The position numbers were made by a program, and so were the translations under genes. The notes under the pieces were generated by a model. It was not told the origin of the DNA. It saw nothing but the letters and a program-made list of their open reading frames with translations, and made no database searches. This document shows, one piece after another, positions 27,372 to 35,403 of a stretch of DNA of 64,000 bases; the stretch's first letter is position 1, and each line of letters starts with the position of its first letter. This DNA comes from DAOULY01 sp034414595 (lineage in GTDB: Bacteria; Chloroflexota; Dehalococcoidia; SZUA-161; JAUWZY01), in the NCBI GenBank assembly GCA_034414595.1, contig DAOULY010000002.1, positions 1-64,000 on the forward strand, read 5' to 3'.

Positions 27372-27421
27372 GAGGAGGAAAGCCCAGAGACCTATACACC
27401 AACCCTGTTCGCCGAGGCAAT

Positions 27422-27451
27422 TTGACAGGACAGTGATACGGTGACTAAAAT
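27422..27451 (+). promoter_or_regulatory. Candidate promoter of the molybdenum-hydroxylase maturation operon
   Basis: TTGACA (27422-27427), 18-base spacer, TAAAAT (27446-27451), giving a leader of about 45 bases before ATG 27502. No Moco riboswitch-like structure is apparent. Confidence 0.55.
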
Positions 27452-27501
27452 GGGCTTGGATACACGAGAGTAGCTTAATTCCTGCGAGCAAAGCCCAACC
27501 C

Positions 27502-28383
27502 ATGAGCTATGAACCCGGAGGCTTGGTCGTTCTGATCAAAGGAGGTGGCGAGATCGGCACAGGCGTGGCACATTGGTTGCATCGTGCCCGCCTTCGAGTT
27601 TGTATCACCGAGGCTCCCCATCCCCAGGCAATATGCCGGGGGGTTGCCTTTTCCGAAGCCATCTACGACGGAGAAAAAGAGATCGAGGGAGTAATAGCCA
27701 AGTCTATCGAAATGCCCGAGGATGCCTTTGCCGTTTGGCGTGAGGGCAAGATCGCTATCATTGTCGATCCCGAGGCCAAGACAAGGGATTCCCTGCATCC
27801 AGACATCTTGATCGATGCCATAATAGCCAAGAGGAACCTGGGGACCAAGATCAGCGATGCCCCGCTGGTCATCGGGCTGGGACCTGGCTTCTATGCGGGC
27901 CGAGACGCCCACGTGGTAGTGGAGACCAACTTTAACAGGAATTTAGGCCGGGTGATAACCGAGGGCGAAGCAGAGACCGACACCGGAGTCCCTATGCCAA
28001 TTGAAGGAATGACCGATGTCAGGGTGCTCCATGCCCCCGAGGAAGGCCTGCTTTCATCAGTTAAGGACATCGGGGATGAGGTCTCCCAGGGGGAGGTGGT
28101 GGCCTTCGTTGGAGAGCAGCCAGTCGAGGCGGAAATCGGCGGTGCGCTCCGAGGTCTGTTGCGGAACGGGCTACAGGTGAGTAAAGGAGCCAAACTGGGA
28201 GAGATAGACCCCACAGGCTCCAAGAAGGCCTGCTACACAATCAGGACCAAGATGAAGGTCATTGCTCATGGGGTCCTGGAAGCGATCTCGATGCATTATC
28301 AGGGCTACGACTTCTCCACCGACCTCGATGACCTGGATGAAGTGGAAGCTTTCTCTCGATGGCAGGAGCTTGAGGGGCGTTAG
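27502..28383 (+). CDS. yqeB: Selenium-dependent molybdenum hydroxylase maturation protein, YqeB/EF2563 type
   Basis: A 293-residue protein of the EF2563/YqeB family, found with selenium-dependent molybdenum hydroxylases. Its N-terminal Rossmann-like part begins LVVLIKGGGEIGTGVAHWLH; later comes VIGLGPGFYAGRDAHVVVET; the C-terminal 80 residues look like a lipoyl/biotinyl-type domain (GDEVSQGEVVAFVGE). There is no good ribosome site before ATG 27502. It is followed by xdhC-, mocA- and trmO-like genes at spacings of 3 bases or with overlaps. No molybdenum hydroxylase structural gene is in the window, so its client is elsewhere. Confidence 0.8.
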   Translation: MSYEPGGLVVLIKGGGEIGTGVAHWLHRARLRVCITEAPHPQAICRGVAFSEAIYDGEKEIEGVIAKSIEMPEDAFAVWREGKIAIIVDPEAKTRDSLHPDILIDAIIAKRNLGTKISDAPLVIGLGPGFYAGRDAHVVVETNFNRNLGRVITEGEAETDTGVPMPIEGMTDVRVLHAPEEGLLSSVKDIGDEVSQGEVVAFVGEQPVEAEIGGALRGLLRNGLQVSKGAKLGEIDPTGSKKACYTIRTKMKVIAHGVLEAISMHYQGYDFSTDLDDLDEVEAFSRWQELEGR

Positions 28384-28386
28384 CAG

Positions 28387-29166
28387 ATGCAAGCTTTCTA
28401 TGAGGAAATCGTAAATAGCCTGCGAGAGGGCAAACCAGCAGCCATAGCTACAGTGATCTCAGTCCAGGGGTCTACACCCCGAGAGGTGGGGACCAAGATG
28501 CTGGTCAGAGGCGATGGCACCACTGTGGGCTCGGTAGGCGGCGGAGGCTTAGAGGATATGGTCTGCAGGGAAGCAATGAAAGTGCTGACCGAAGGCAAAG
28601 CAAAGATGCTGCATTTCGACCTCACCGGGGAAGTGCCGGAGGCAGGCATCTGTGGCGGAATCACCGATGTGTTTATCGAGCCCATCGTCGCTTCTCCAAC
28701 TATGTTCATCTTCGGCGCCGGTCATGTCGGGTTCCCCCTGGCCCGGATGGCCAAGATGTGCGGTTTCAGAGTGGTGGTAATCGACGACCGCTCCGAGTTC
28801 GCCAACTCAGAGAGGTTCCCCGAGGCAGATGAAATCTACGCTGGTGATTTCCCCACCTTATTCCCCGAGTTCAGTATAGGTGAGTCATCCTATATAGCAA
28901 TTGTCACCAGAAGCCATGAAACCGACCAAATGGTATTGGAATGGGCAGTGACCACCGATGCTAAGTATATAGGTATGATCGGCAGCCGGAAAAAGGTGAA
29001 GACCGTATTTTCTCGTTTGCAGTCCCTGGGTGTGTCACAGGAGGTATTGAGCAAGGTTCACACACCTATCGGAGTGGATATCGCAGCTGAGACCCCGGAG
29101 GAGATTGCGGTGAGCATCCTGGGGGAGATCATTAAGGTAAGACGAGAGGCAGAGAAGGGACCATGA
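28387..29166 (+). CDS. xdhC: XdhC-family molybdenum cofactor insertion protein
   Basis: A 259-residue XdhC/CoxI family protein, which binds Moco and loads it, sulfurated, into xanthine dehydrogenase-type enzymes. The N-terminal XdhC domain has ATVISVQGSTPREVGTKMLV and GSVGGGGLEDMVC; the C-terminal Rossmann domain has MFIFGAGHVGFPLARMAKMC and IGMIGSRKK. The Cys of GICGG is the usual candidate Moco-sulfur ligand. It begins 3 bases after the YqeB gene and its stop overlaps the next ATG (ATGA). Confidence 0.88.
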   Translation: MQAFYEEIVNSLREGKPAAIATVISVQGSTPREVGTKMLVRGDGTTVGSVGGGGLEDMVCREAMKVLTEGKAKMLHFDLTGEVPEAGICGGITDVFIEPIVASPTMFIFGAGHVGFPLARMAKMCGFRVVVIDDRSEFANSERFPEADEIYAGDFPTLFPEFSIGESSYIAIVTRSHETDQMVLEWAVTTDAKYIGMIGSRKKVKTVFSRLQSLGVSQEVLSKVHTPIGVDIAAETPEEIAVSILGEIIKVRREAEKGP

Positions 29167-29801
29167 TCTCAGCGATAATCCTGGCGGCAGGCGCGTCCGA
29201 ACGTATGGGTCTTCCCAAGCAGCTTCTGCCCTGGGGGCCTTCTACCCTCCTGGAACAGGTGATTGATACCTTCACCGATGTCGCCGGAATAGACGAGACC
29301 ATTGTGGTGCTGGGGCATAGAGCCGGGGAGCTGGCGGAAAGGATAGCCCACAAGCCGGTCAAGGTCGTGATCAACCCCGATTACAATTCCGGAATGAGCA
29401 CCTCCATCGCCTGCGGCCTGACCACAGTCAGCAACAATGCCCAGGGCATCATGCTGGCCCTGGCGGACCTGCCCTTGATAGAGAAATGGATTATTGCTAA
29501 GCTTATAAGTGCCTTTTCGGAGCAGAGACAAGGTATAGTCGCTCCCGTCTATAAAAAAAGAAGAGGCCATCCCGTTATCTTCGACATGAAATACAAGGCT
29601 GAATTGTCGAGCCTGACCGGTGATGTCGGGGCAAGAGGAATAATAGCTGCCCATCCTGAAGACGTTCTGGAAGTAGAAGTCGAATCGGAAAGCATCTTCT
29701 GCGACATCGATGATGAAGATGATTACCGCTATTACCTGATAAGCTCGCCAAGGGCGGGACGGGAAAGGAGTGAGAATGGCAAGCTTGAGCGCAAGAATTA
29801 G
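29163..29801 (+). CDS. mocA: Molybdenum cofactor cytidylyltransferase-like nucleotidyltransferase (MocA type)
   Basis: A 212-residue NTP-transferase. The nucleotide-binding signature IILAAGASERMGLPKQLLPW is at the N-terminus, followed by MLALADLPLIEK with metal-binding Asp and RRGHPVIF, as in MocA, which joins CTP or GTP to Mo-molybdopterin. The C-terminal 15 residues are charged and likely disordered. ATGA overlap with xdhC shows translational coupling. Its last 26 bases overlap the next gene. Confidence 0.85.
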   Translation: MISAIILAAGASERMGLPKQLLPWGPSTLLEQVIDTFTDVAGIDETIVVLGHRAGELAERIAHKPVKVVINPDYNSGMSTSIACGLTTVSNNAQGIMLALADLPLIEKWIIAKLISAFSEQRQGIVAPVYKKRRGHPVIFDMKYKAELSSLTGDVGARGIIAAHPEDVLEVEVESESIFCDIDDEDDYRYYLISSPRAGRERSENGKLERKN

Positions 29802-30510
29802 AGGATGGCAGAACAAGAAGTCTATTCTCATCGGGATCTTGGTCTTCGGCTCCATCTGGGGGCTCTTCGACGCCGTGTCGGTGGGGGTCCTGTTCTCAGG
29901 CGTGGGACCTCTCCTCAATCAGAGTAAAGTCTGCATCTGTCCGCTCACAGGAGCCATCGTCGGGTTCTTCATCATGGCTTTTGCCCTGGCTATCTACAAG
30001 AAGCCGGCTATGCTGATCGGGATCGGCATAGTAGCGGCAGCATTCAAGCTGCTGAATTTCGCTATCGTCACCCTGCCCATAGTCAAGGGCAGTGTCGTCT
30101 ACCAGCCCGTGGTCAATCCTGCCCTGTCTGCATTTGTGCAGTCTATCGTCTTCGCTCTGGTGGCTGCGTTGCTGCTGAAAGGGTTGGAGGGCAGGTCTCT
30201 CCTCCGTGTCGGGATCGCGGCCGGGGCATTGGCTGGCTTCCTGGGTGTGGTGGCCTTTGTTTATGCCGCTTTTTATGTCACCCAGACCCATCCCTTGATA
30301 GTGAACACACCCTGGCAATTCATCTTCCCGCTGCACGGCCCGGCGGCCACAGGGCTGGGTGCTATTTTCCTCCCCCTGGGATACTGGGCAGGCGTGAAGT
30401 CGAGGCAATGGGCTGTCTCCTTGCCGGCAAGGCAGCCAAGGTTCTACTATGCAGGCTCGGCAGTCGCAGTAGCTCTATGCCTCGGGCTCAGTGCGGTTGC
30501 CCTTTTGTAG
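29776..30510 (+). CDS. Polytopic membrane protein of unknown function in the molybdenum operon
   Basis: A 244-residue protein with about six or seven hydrophobic helices, the first at residues 15-38 (ILIGILVFGSIWGLFDAVSV). A Cys pair sits in the first loop (KVCICPLTGA). There is no transporter signature that I recognise. AAGGAG lies 6 bases before ATG 29776, inside mocA, so it is translationally coupled. Because of its place between mocA and the trmO-fmdE fusion it may handle molybdate, sulfur or a cofactor precursor, but that is only context. Confidence 0.65.
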   Translation: MASLSARIRGWQNKKSILIGILVFGSIWGLFDAVSVGVLFSGVGPLLNQSKVCICPLTGAIVGFFIMAFALAIYKKPAMLIGIGIVAAAFKLLNFAIVTLPIVKGSVVYQPVVNPALSAFVQSIVFALVAALLLKGLEGRSLLRVGIAAGALAGFLGVVAFVYAAFYVTQTHPLIVNTPWQFIFPLHGPAATGLGAIFLPLGYWAGVKSRQWAVSLPARQPRFYYAGSAVAVALCLGLSAVALL

Positions 30511-30543
30511 CCGGGCTTTTATGGCGACTCAGGAGAGGCGCTC

Positions 30544-31377
30544 ATGGCAGAGGATATAACATTAGAGCCTATCGGCGTGGTGCACTCGAGTATCCCCCCC
30601 TGCACCGACCGGAAGATGCCGCTCTACGGCACTGAGGCCGAGATCGAGATCTTCGATAAATACCTCGATGGCCTGGAGGGAATCGAGGACAAGAGCCATA
30701 TCTTCGTCCTCTGCTGGTTGCACCGGAGCGATCGGGATATCCTGCAAGTCAGGCTCTGCCGCCGCTTTTTCCCCGACGGTATAGTGCCGGAATGGGTCAG
30801 TGCCCGGGGAGTTTTCGCCAGCAGGAGCCCTGCCCGCCCCAACCCCATATCCCTTAGCACGACCAAAATACTGGAGCGAAATGGGAACAGGTTGAAGGTA
30901 GTGCTGGACGTGGCCGATGGCACTCCAGTGCTCGATATTAAACCGTATTCCGTCGGCTGGGACTGCATCTTCAGCGCTGTGGGCGGCGAGGGTAGATTCT
31001 ACGGAAATACAGCCTGCTATGCCAGCCTGGCCAAGGAGGCAGTGAACTTTCACGGGGAGGAATGCGCCGGGTTAGCAGTCGGGGTCAGGATAGCACTGAA
31101 GGCAATCACGGAGCTGAAGTTGAACCTGCGCGACCCCGGGCTGAAGATATGGGCCCGGGCCGGTGGCTGCCTCATCGACACCATGCAGGCGGTCTCCGGG
31201 GCCACCCTGGGCAACAACAGACTGAGCATCGACAAAGTGGACGGCGCCGGGGAATCAGTAGCTCTCTCCTGGGGAGAAGAGGGCATCCAGTTCCAGGTAA
31301 AGCCTTATTCCCATCTCACCCCGGCCGAGATAGCCGCCCTGGATGACGACCACCTGTTCACCTCTCTCCCGCTTTAA
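30544..31377 (+). CDS. Fusion of TrmO-like tRNA methyltransferase domain with FmdE-like domain
   Basis: A 277-residue protein of two parts. Residues 4-150 are a TsaA/TrmO domain, which in TrmO methylates t6A37 of tRNA using SAM: LEPIGVVHSSI, GVFASRSPARPNPISLS and DGTPVLDIKPY are hallmark segments. From about 165, NFHGEECAGLAVGVRIA and GGCLIDTMQAVSGATLGNNR match the FmdE family (formylmethanofuran dehydrogenase subunit E), a Cys-containing domain found near molybdenum enzymes; the second Cys of the GCTFG-type motif is Ala here. In this operon the TrmO-like part may methylate something other than tRNA, an inference. GGAGAGG precedes the ATG. Confidence 0.8.
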   Translation: MAEDITLEPIGVVHSSIPPCTDRKMPLYGTEAEIEIFDKYLDGLEGIEDKSHIFVLCWLHRSDRDILQVRLCRRFFPDGIVPEWVSARGVFASRSPARPNPISLSTTKILERNGNRLKVVLDVADGTPVLDIKPYSVGWDCIFSAVGGEGRFYGNTACYASLAKEAVNFHGEECAGLAVGVRIALKAITELKLNLRDPGLKIWARAGGCLIDTMQAVSGATLGNNRLSIDKVDGAGESVALSWGEEGIQFQVKPYSHLTPAEIAALDDDHLFTSLPL

Positions 31378-31499
31378 GCCAACAGCAACAGCCACACGGT
31401 ATTTCCAGCAATTGTAGATTTCGTAAGAAGGTATCTTTGCCAACCTTCTCTTCGACAGGAATTCCGCACTAGTTAGCTGAGGTTGTATATAGCCTAACC

Positions 31500-32288
31500 T
31501 CAATCTATTGTGCTAACTAGCCGTTTTATGTCTTCTGACCTAACCAAGTTCTGTCCTATGGAAAGTAACTCAAAGAAAATGGCATTCTTACCAGCGATTT
31601 CAGTGCTATCGTAAACTGAATCAAGTGCAACAAATTTTTGTTCCTTTGCACGTTTCCTCTCATTTTTACTTCCGACATCCCTGCTAGTGTCTATATGCGT
31701 TCCGCCAAGTTTATTGCAGACATATTTAATTACTTCTTGCCTATTGACAATGTTCCCAGAAACAACGATACATGGTGACTTCACGAATTGAGCCAGTGTA
31801 TATTCTATATGCTGCCTCTCATTTTGTGCCTCAAAAAAGCGCATTGCCTCTTCAGGAGAACCACGGACCAACATTATGTTGCTAACCTCTTCCCCCTTGA
31901 ATTTCGCCCCACCTGCTTGTGCAAAAGCGATTCTGTCCTTTCTGATTTGAGTCAAGAGAGGCTCCAGGCTTGGCGCCTTGATTATCGGCTGCTCTCGAAA
32001 TCCTGCTTCACGCCAAGCAAGAAGCAATGCCTCATCTACTAGTAGAATCCTAAGCACGCTACTACTCCTGCGCATAGAATCGTCATCAATGTCCTGCGTC
32101 CATTGGTTCATCAAGAACTCCAAGTCCCCCTTGACTGTCTGAAGCAAATACTTAGAATCCACTACCACGCCCTGCATCAATCTTAGCTTTTTAAATAATT
32201 CCCAGCAACTATCATTATGCAACAACGGGTGCCATTGTTGCATTGGTGCCATGTTGCTTAGGTGCTTCAGTGGGCCGTTACTAAGCAA
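31500..32288 (-). CDS. Hypothetical protein in an AT-richer segment
   Basis: A 262-residue soluble protein, mostly helical in the N-terminal half (VVVDSKYLLQTVKGDLEFLM; SVLRILLVDEALLLAWREAG) with an alternating strand/helix C-terminal half (SPCIVVSGNIVNRQEVIKYV). No motif is recognised. No ribosome site is visible; Met13 or Met16 could be the true start. Base composition is more AT-rich than flanking metabolic genes, and it is paired with another unknown gene upstream (32525-33160) with an interspersed repeat between. This suggests horizontally acquired DNA. Confidence 0.55.
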   Translation of the reverse strand: MLSNGPLKHLSNMAPMQQWHPLLHNDSCWELFKKLRLMQGVVVDSKYLLQTVKGDLEFLMNQWTQDIDDDSMRRSSSVLRILLVDEALLLAWREAGFREQPIIKAPSLEPLLTQIRKDRIAFAQAGGAKFKGEEVSNIMLVRGSPEEAMRFFEAQNERQHIEYTLAQFVKSPCIVVSGNIVNRQEVIKYVCNKLGGTHIDTSRDVGSKNERKRAKEQKFVALDSVYDSTEIAGKNAIFFELLSIGQNLVRSEDIKRLVSTID

Positions 32289-32322
32289 TTGCCAAATTAT
32301 TCATCTCTCAGATCCGAATACT

Positions 32323-32400
32323 ATCTCCCCGCCACACCCACCTCCCTCCCCAGAGTTGCGATTGCATCATGCGCGGGCAGACATTCTGCCGCTGCGGTAT
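32323..32400 (-). repeat. Interspersed repeat family 1, copy 1
   Basis: Read on the minus strand it runs from GGGAATACCGCAGCGGCAG through a TGCCCGCGC core and CAATCGCAACTCTGGGGAGG to a GTGG..GGGGAGAT end. The same order of blocks recurs at 37827, 54028 and 62221 and in part at 54882. It occupies the gap between two unknown genes. Confidence 0.6.
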
Positions 32401-32524
32401 TCCCATCAATTGCAGATTCCGTCAGATTGTTCACCGGCAAGCTTAAGGAGAGTATGTTTCCTGAAAAGTCCCGGGAGCTTGATCCCTTCTCAGAAACCTG
32501 AATTATTGTCATAAGCTCCAGGTG

Positions 32525-33160
32525 TTACCACAATTCACAAATGGGGCATGTGCCTCCGAAGCCCCCCCTCTTAGCCATCAAAGCAAGCTTGGACTGAGCC
32601 TCCGTGCTCAGGTCTATGCTGAGCAGGTCGCGCCAGTCTTTAATCCCCGAAAACTCGGAAAACTCAGCCTTGAGGTGATATAAGTAGCTCATAGCAAGCT
32701 GGGCGTCAATTTGCTCAAATTGCGAATCATCAATGATGTAACCCTGGTAACCACCCACAGGATGACTCAAAGCATACTGCTCCCAGAAAGATGCAAACAG
32801 GTTGGCCGTCTTCTTAAGGTCATTTCCATGCTTCGTAAACATATCCGCCAGAACTGCAGACAGGTAATCATGTCTCCAGTTGAGCAGGATTGTATCTGCA
32901 GTGACTGCACCTGCTTCTAACGCTAACTCGACACTAATTTGAGGTGATTCCTTCAGCAATTGTCGAGCCTGTTTCTTGATAAGCTCATCACCGCATAGCG
33001 TCACAGCTTCTTCAAACGGGATCTCCTGGAACCATTGCTCAACATCGCCAACAGTCTCCTTGGCACATGCAACGATACTGGCTACGGTATCTCGTGGAAG
33101 GTTAAAAGTGCGAAGAGCTAATATAGCCCGACACTTGTCAAGGTCAGTTGGCCTTTCCAT
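32525..33160 (-). CDS. Hypothetical protein with N-terminal HTH-like helices and a terminal CxxC
   Basis: A 211-residue helical protein. Residues 8-45 (ILALRTFNLPRDTVASIVAC, then KETVGDVEQWF) look like a helix-turn-helix as seen in transposase-like or regulator proteins. The protein ends in GGTCPICELW, a possible metal or redox site. AAGGAG stands 8 bases before ATG 33160, supporting this start over Met two codons upstream. It shares the AT-richer segment and orientation with the 31500 gene. Function unknown; a link to mobile or defence DNA is only a guess. Confidence 0.55.
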   Translation of the reverse strand: MERPTDLDKCRAILALRTFNLPRDTVASIVACAKETVGDVEQWFQEIPFEEAVTLCGDELIKKQARQLLKESPQISVELALEAGAVTADTILLNWRHDYLSAVLADMFTKHGNDLKKTANLFASFWEQYALSHPVGGYQGYIIDDSQFEQIDAQLAMSYLYHLKAEFSEFSGIKDWRDLLSIDLSTEAQSKLALMAKRGGFGGTCPICELW

Positions 33161-33348
33161 TGCCATACTCCTTCACAACAGAGCCCTATAGAAAATAAAT
33201 ATAGCCATCCTAAACATCCTGCTCGTAAGATTGTCAAGCGCTAAGCTAGAATTAACGTCGAACAATTCATTATGAATTATAGCGGAATAAAGTCAAGACA
33301 CTATAAGTAAGGTGTTATGGGAGAATAGTTTAACATTTCGCCAGAATG

Positions 33349-33354
33349 TATAAT
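33349..33354 (+). promoter_or_regulatory. Candidate -10 element (TATAAT) for maf
   Basis: A perfect TATAAT 34 bases before ATG 33389. No convincing -35 at 16-18 bases, so confidence is low. Confidence 0.35.
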
Positions 33355-33388
33355 AGGACAGCGGGCTTTGGAGGCCCCCGACAACGAT

Positions 33389-33964
33389 ATGAAAAAAATT
33401 ATATTGGCCTCGGCATCTCCCAGGAGAAAGGAACTGCTGGAGAAAATCGGCCTGGAGTTCGAGGTCGAACCAAGCAACTATGAGGAGAATCTAAGCTCTG
33501 AATTAGGACCACACGGACTGGCGAAATCGCTATCCCTGGAGAAAGCCAAGCTGGTTGCCGAAAAATACAGGAATGCCCTGGTTATTGCGGCGGATACGTT
33601 TATTGTTCTTGAAGGTAAGATACTGGGCAAGCCGCAAACGGAAACCGAGGCCAGAAAAATGCTGGAGACAATAAGCGGGAGGCAGCATTCGGTTATCACC
33701 GGTTTCACCATTATGGATACAGACACCAACAAAGCACTATCCAAATCGGTAGAAACGAAGGTCTATATCAGAAAGTTGACATCGAATGAGATCGATGCCT
33801 ATGTTGAGTCGAAGGAGCCGTTAGATAAGGCCGGGGCCTATGCCATTCAAGGACTGGGCTCAGTCATTGTGGAGAAGATTGAAGGCGATTATTTTAATGT
33901 GATCGGGCTTCCCTTGAGCGCTTTGACAGAAAGCCTGAAAGAGTTTGGCGTTCATATATTATGA
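33389..33964 (+). CDS. maf: Maf-family nucleoside triphosphate pyrophosphatase
   Basis: A 191-residue Maf protein, which hydrolyses non-canonical or pyrimidine NTPs to NMP and pyrophosphate. The substrate loop IILASASPRRKELLEKIGLE is at the N-terminus, the catalytic Asp region is VIAADTFIVLEGKILGKP, and GRQHSVITGF and GAYAIQGLGSVIVEKIEGDY follow in order. ATG 33389 matches the family start; an in-frame TTG at 33368 would add seven residues. It is monocistronic, ending in the terminator at 33998. Confidence 0.92.
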   Translation: MKKIILASASPRRKELLEKIGLEFEVEPSNYEENLSSELGPHGLAKSLSLEKAKLVAEKYRNALVIAADTFIVLEGKILGKPQTETEARKMLETISGRQHSVITGFTIMDTDTNKALSKSVETKVYIRKLTSNEIDAYVESKEPLDKAGAYAIQGLGSVIVEKIEGDYFNVIGLPLSALTESLKEFGVHIL

Positions 33965-33997
33965 GATTGCTCAGCAACTCTTTTGAACCCCCTGAAT

Positions 33998-34020
33998 CCC
34001 CCAGTCTTGGGGGACTTTTT
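33998..34020 (+). terminator. Rho-independent terminator after maf
   Basis: CCCCCA (33998-34003), GTCT loop, TGGGGG (34008-34013), then ACTTTTT. The sequence around it (repeated CCCCCAG/CTGGGGG up to about 34050) can fold in more than one way and may also end the convergent gene. Confidence 0.65.
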
Positions 34021-34070
34021 GAAACTGGGGGACACCCCCAGACCCCCGGCAGGAAGTATCCTGTACCTCT

Positions 34071-35396
34071 TTAACTGGCGGTCCCGTGGGCAGCTTGCTC
34101 GCCGGCAATGTAGCCTGTAGAAAAGGCGGCTTGCAGGTTGTAGCCGCCGGTGTCGCCGTCCAGGTCCATTACCTCGCCGCAGAAGTAGAGTCCCTGGACC
34201 AGGCGCGAGGCCATGGTGCGCGGGTCGATTTCCTCGAGTGAGACACCCCCAGCGGTGACCATGGCGGAGGCTAGCGATAACGGGCCCTTGATGTTGAAGC
34301 GGAGTGACTTGAGCAAGCGCAGCAGCCGTTCCCGTTCCTCGCCGTTTATCTGGTGGCCGGGCTTGTCGGGCGCTATACCGGTCATCTCGACGAAGGGGTC
34401 AATCATCTTCTGCGGCAATAGCCCCTTGAGGATGTTCCTGTAGCTCCGCTTACCGTAGCGGTCGAAGTCTCGTTGAAGCCGCTGGCGCAGTTGCTTTTCA
34501 TCGAGGGCAGGTTTCAGGTCAATGGACACACTGACGGGCCCGTTTTGAAGTGCATCCACTATCGTCAAGCTCATCAGCAACGTTATCGGCCCCCCGATGC
34601 CGAAGTGGGTAATCATCATCTCTCCCATACGGCTTTCGATGATAGGCCAGGGCGGCTGCTTATCACTTATACCACGTCCCCAATCGGTGTTTGGGGTCAG
34701 CAGGGGACTGATCTCGTCAGCAGGACACTGATAGGCGGTCAGGCGCACATTGCGCAGGCTGACGCCCTGCATACTCTTAGCCCGCTGGACTTCGGAGACA
34801 ACCAGGGGGACTAAAGCCGGGCGCAATTTAGTGATGGTGTGGCCGAGAGCGGCGGCGAGGCGATAGCCGTCACCGGTGGAGCCAGTCTCGGGATACGAGG
34901 CGCCGCCAGTCGCCAGGACCACTGCTGCCGCCGGGAGAGCCTCCTTCTCCGTTTGTACACCGGTCACTCGCCCATTATCAACCTGTATTCCGGTTACTCC
35001 GATGCCGGTGCGCAACTGGACACCGTGGTCAGCCATATACCGCTCCAAGGCCTTGATCACATCGCGGGCATCGTCGGAGGCGGGAAAGATTCGCCCACCG
35101 TGTTCGGTTTTGGTCTCCACGCCGTAGCGCCTCAAAAAAGCCAGCAAGTCATCGCGAAAGTAGCGGTGGAAGGCGCTATAGAGAAAGCGGCCGTTGGGGC
35201 CATACATAGCGATGAAGTCATCCAACTCTTTGGCATTGGTCAGGTTGCAACGTGTCTTGCCACTGATCAGGATTTTATTGCCGGGGCGCTCGGTCTTCTC
35301 CAGCAGGATGACGCCGGCACCAAGCTCGGCAGCCCGGCCAGCGGCCATCATGCCGCTTGCCCCAGCACCGATTACGATAATAGGATCTGCGGTCAC
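34071..35396 (-). CDS. NAD(P)/FAD-dependent oxidoreductase, HI0933/BaiN family
   Basis: A 441-residue flavoprotein. The FAD-binding motif IIVIGAGASGMMAAGRAAEL is at residues 6-25; GNKILISGKTRCNLTNAKEL and VLATGGASYPETGSTGDGYR are family hallmarks; the C-terminal LYFCGEVMDLDGDTGGYNLQ closes the FAD site. Members reduce unsaturated or keto substrates; the exact reaction here is unknown. GTG 35396 is chosen because it directly precedes the FAD motif; the open frame extends 54 codons further into the upstream gene. It lies 7 bases after the radical SAM gene, likely co-transcribed. Confidence 0.85.
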   Translation of the reverse strand: MTADPIIVIGAGASGMMAAGRAAELGAGVILLEKTERPGNKILISGKTRCNLTNAKELDDFIAMYGPNGRFLYSAFHRYFRDDLLAFLRRYGVETKTEHGGRIFPASDDARDVIKALERYMADHGVQLRTGIGVTGIQVDNGRVTGVQTEKEALPAAAVVLATGGASYPETGSTGDGYRLAAALGHTITKLRPALVPLVVSEVQRAKSMQGVSLRNVRLTAYQCPADEISPLLTPNTDWGRGISDKQPPWPIIESRMGEMMITHFGIGGPITLLMSLTIVDALQNGPVSVSIDLKPALDEKQLRQRLQRDFDRYGKRSYRNILKGLLPQKMIDPFVEMTGIAPDKPGHQINGEERERLLRLLKSLRFNIKGPLSLASAMVTAGGVSLEEIDPRTMASRLVQGLYFCGEVMDLDGDTGGYNLQAAFSTGYIAGEQAAHGTAS

Positions 35397-35403
35397 GGAA
35401 TAC

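Noticed and set aside
27372..27501. Possible Moco riboswitch before the molybdenum operon
   Set aside because: The leader predicted from the promoter is only about 45 bases and shows no extended pairing.
31420..31455. AGAAGGT/ACCTTCT inverted repeat as a terminator after the TrmO-FmdE gene
   Set aside because: Stem of only seven pairs and no T-run on either side.
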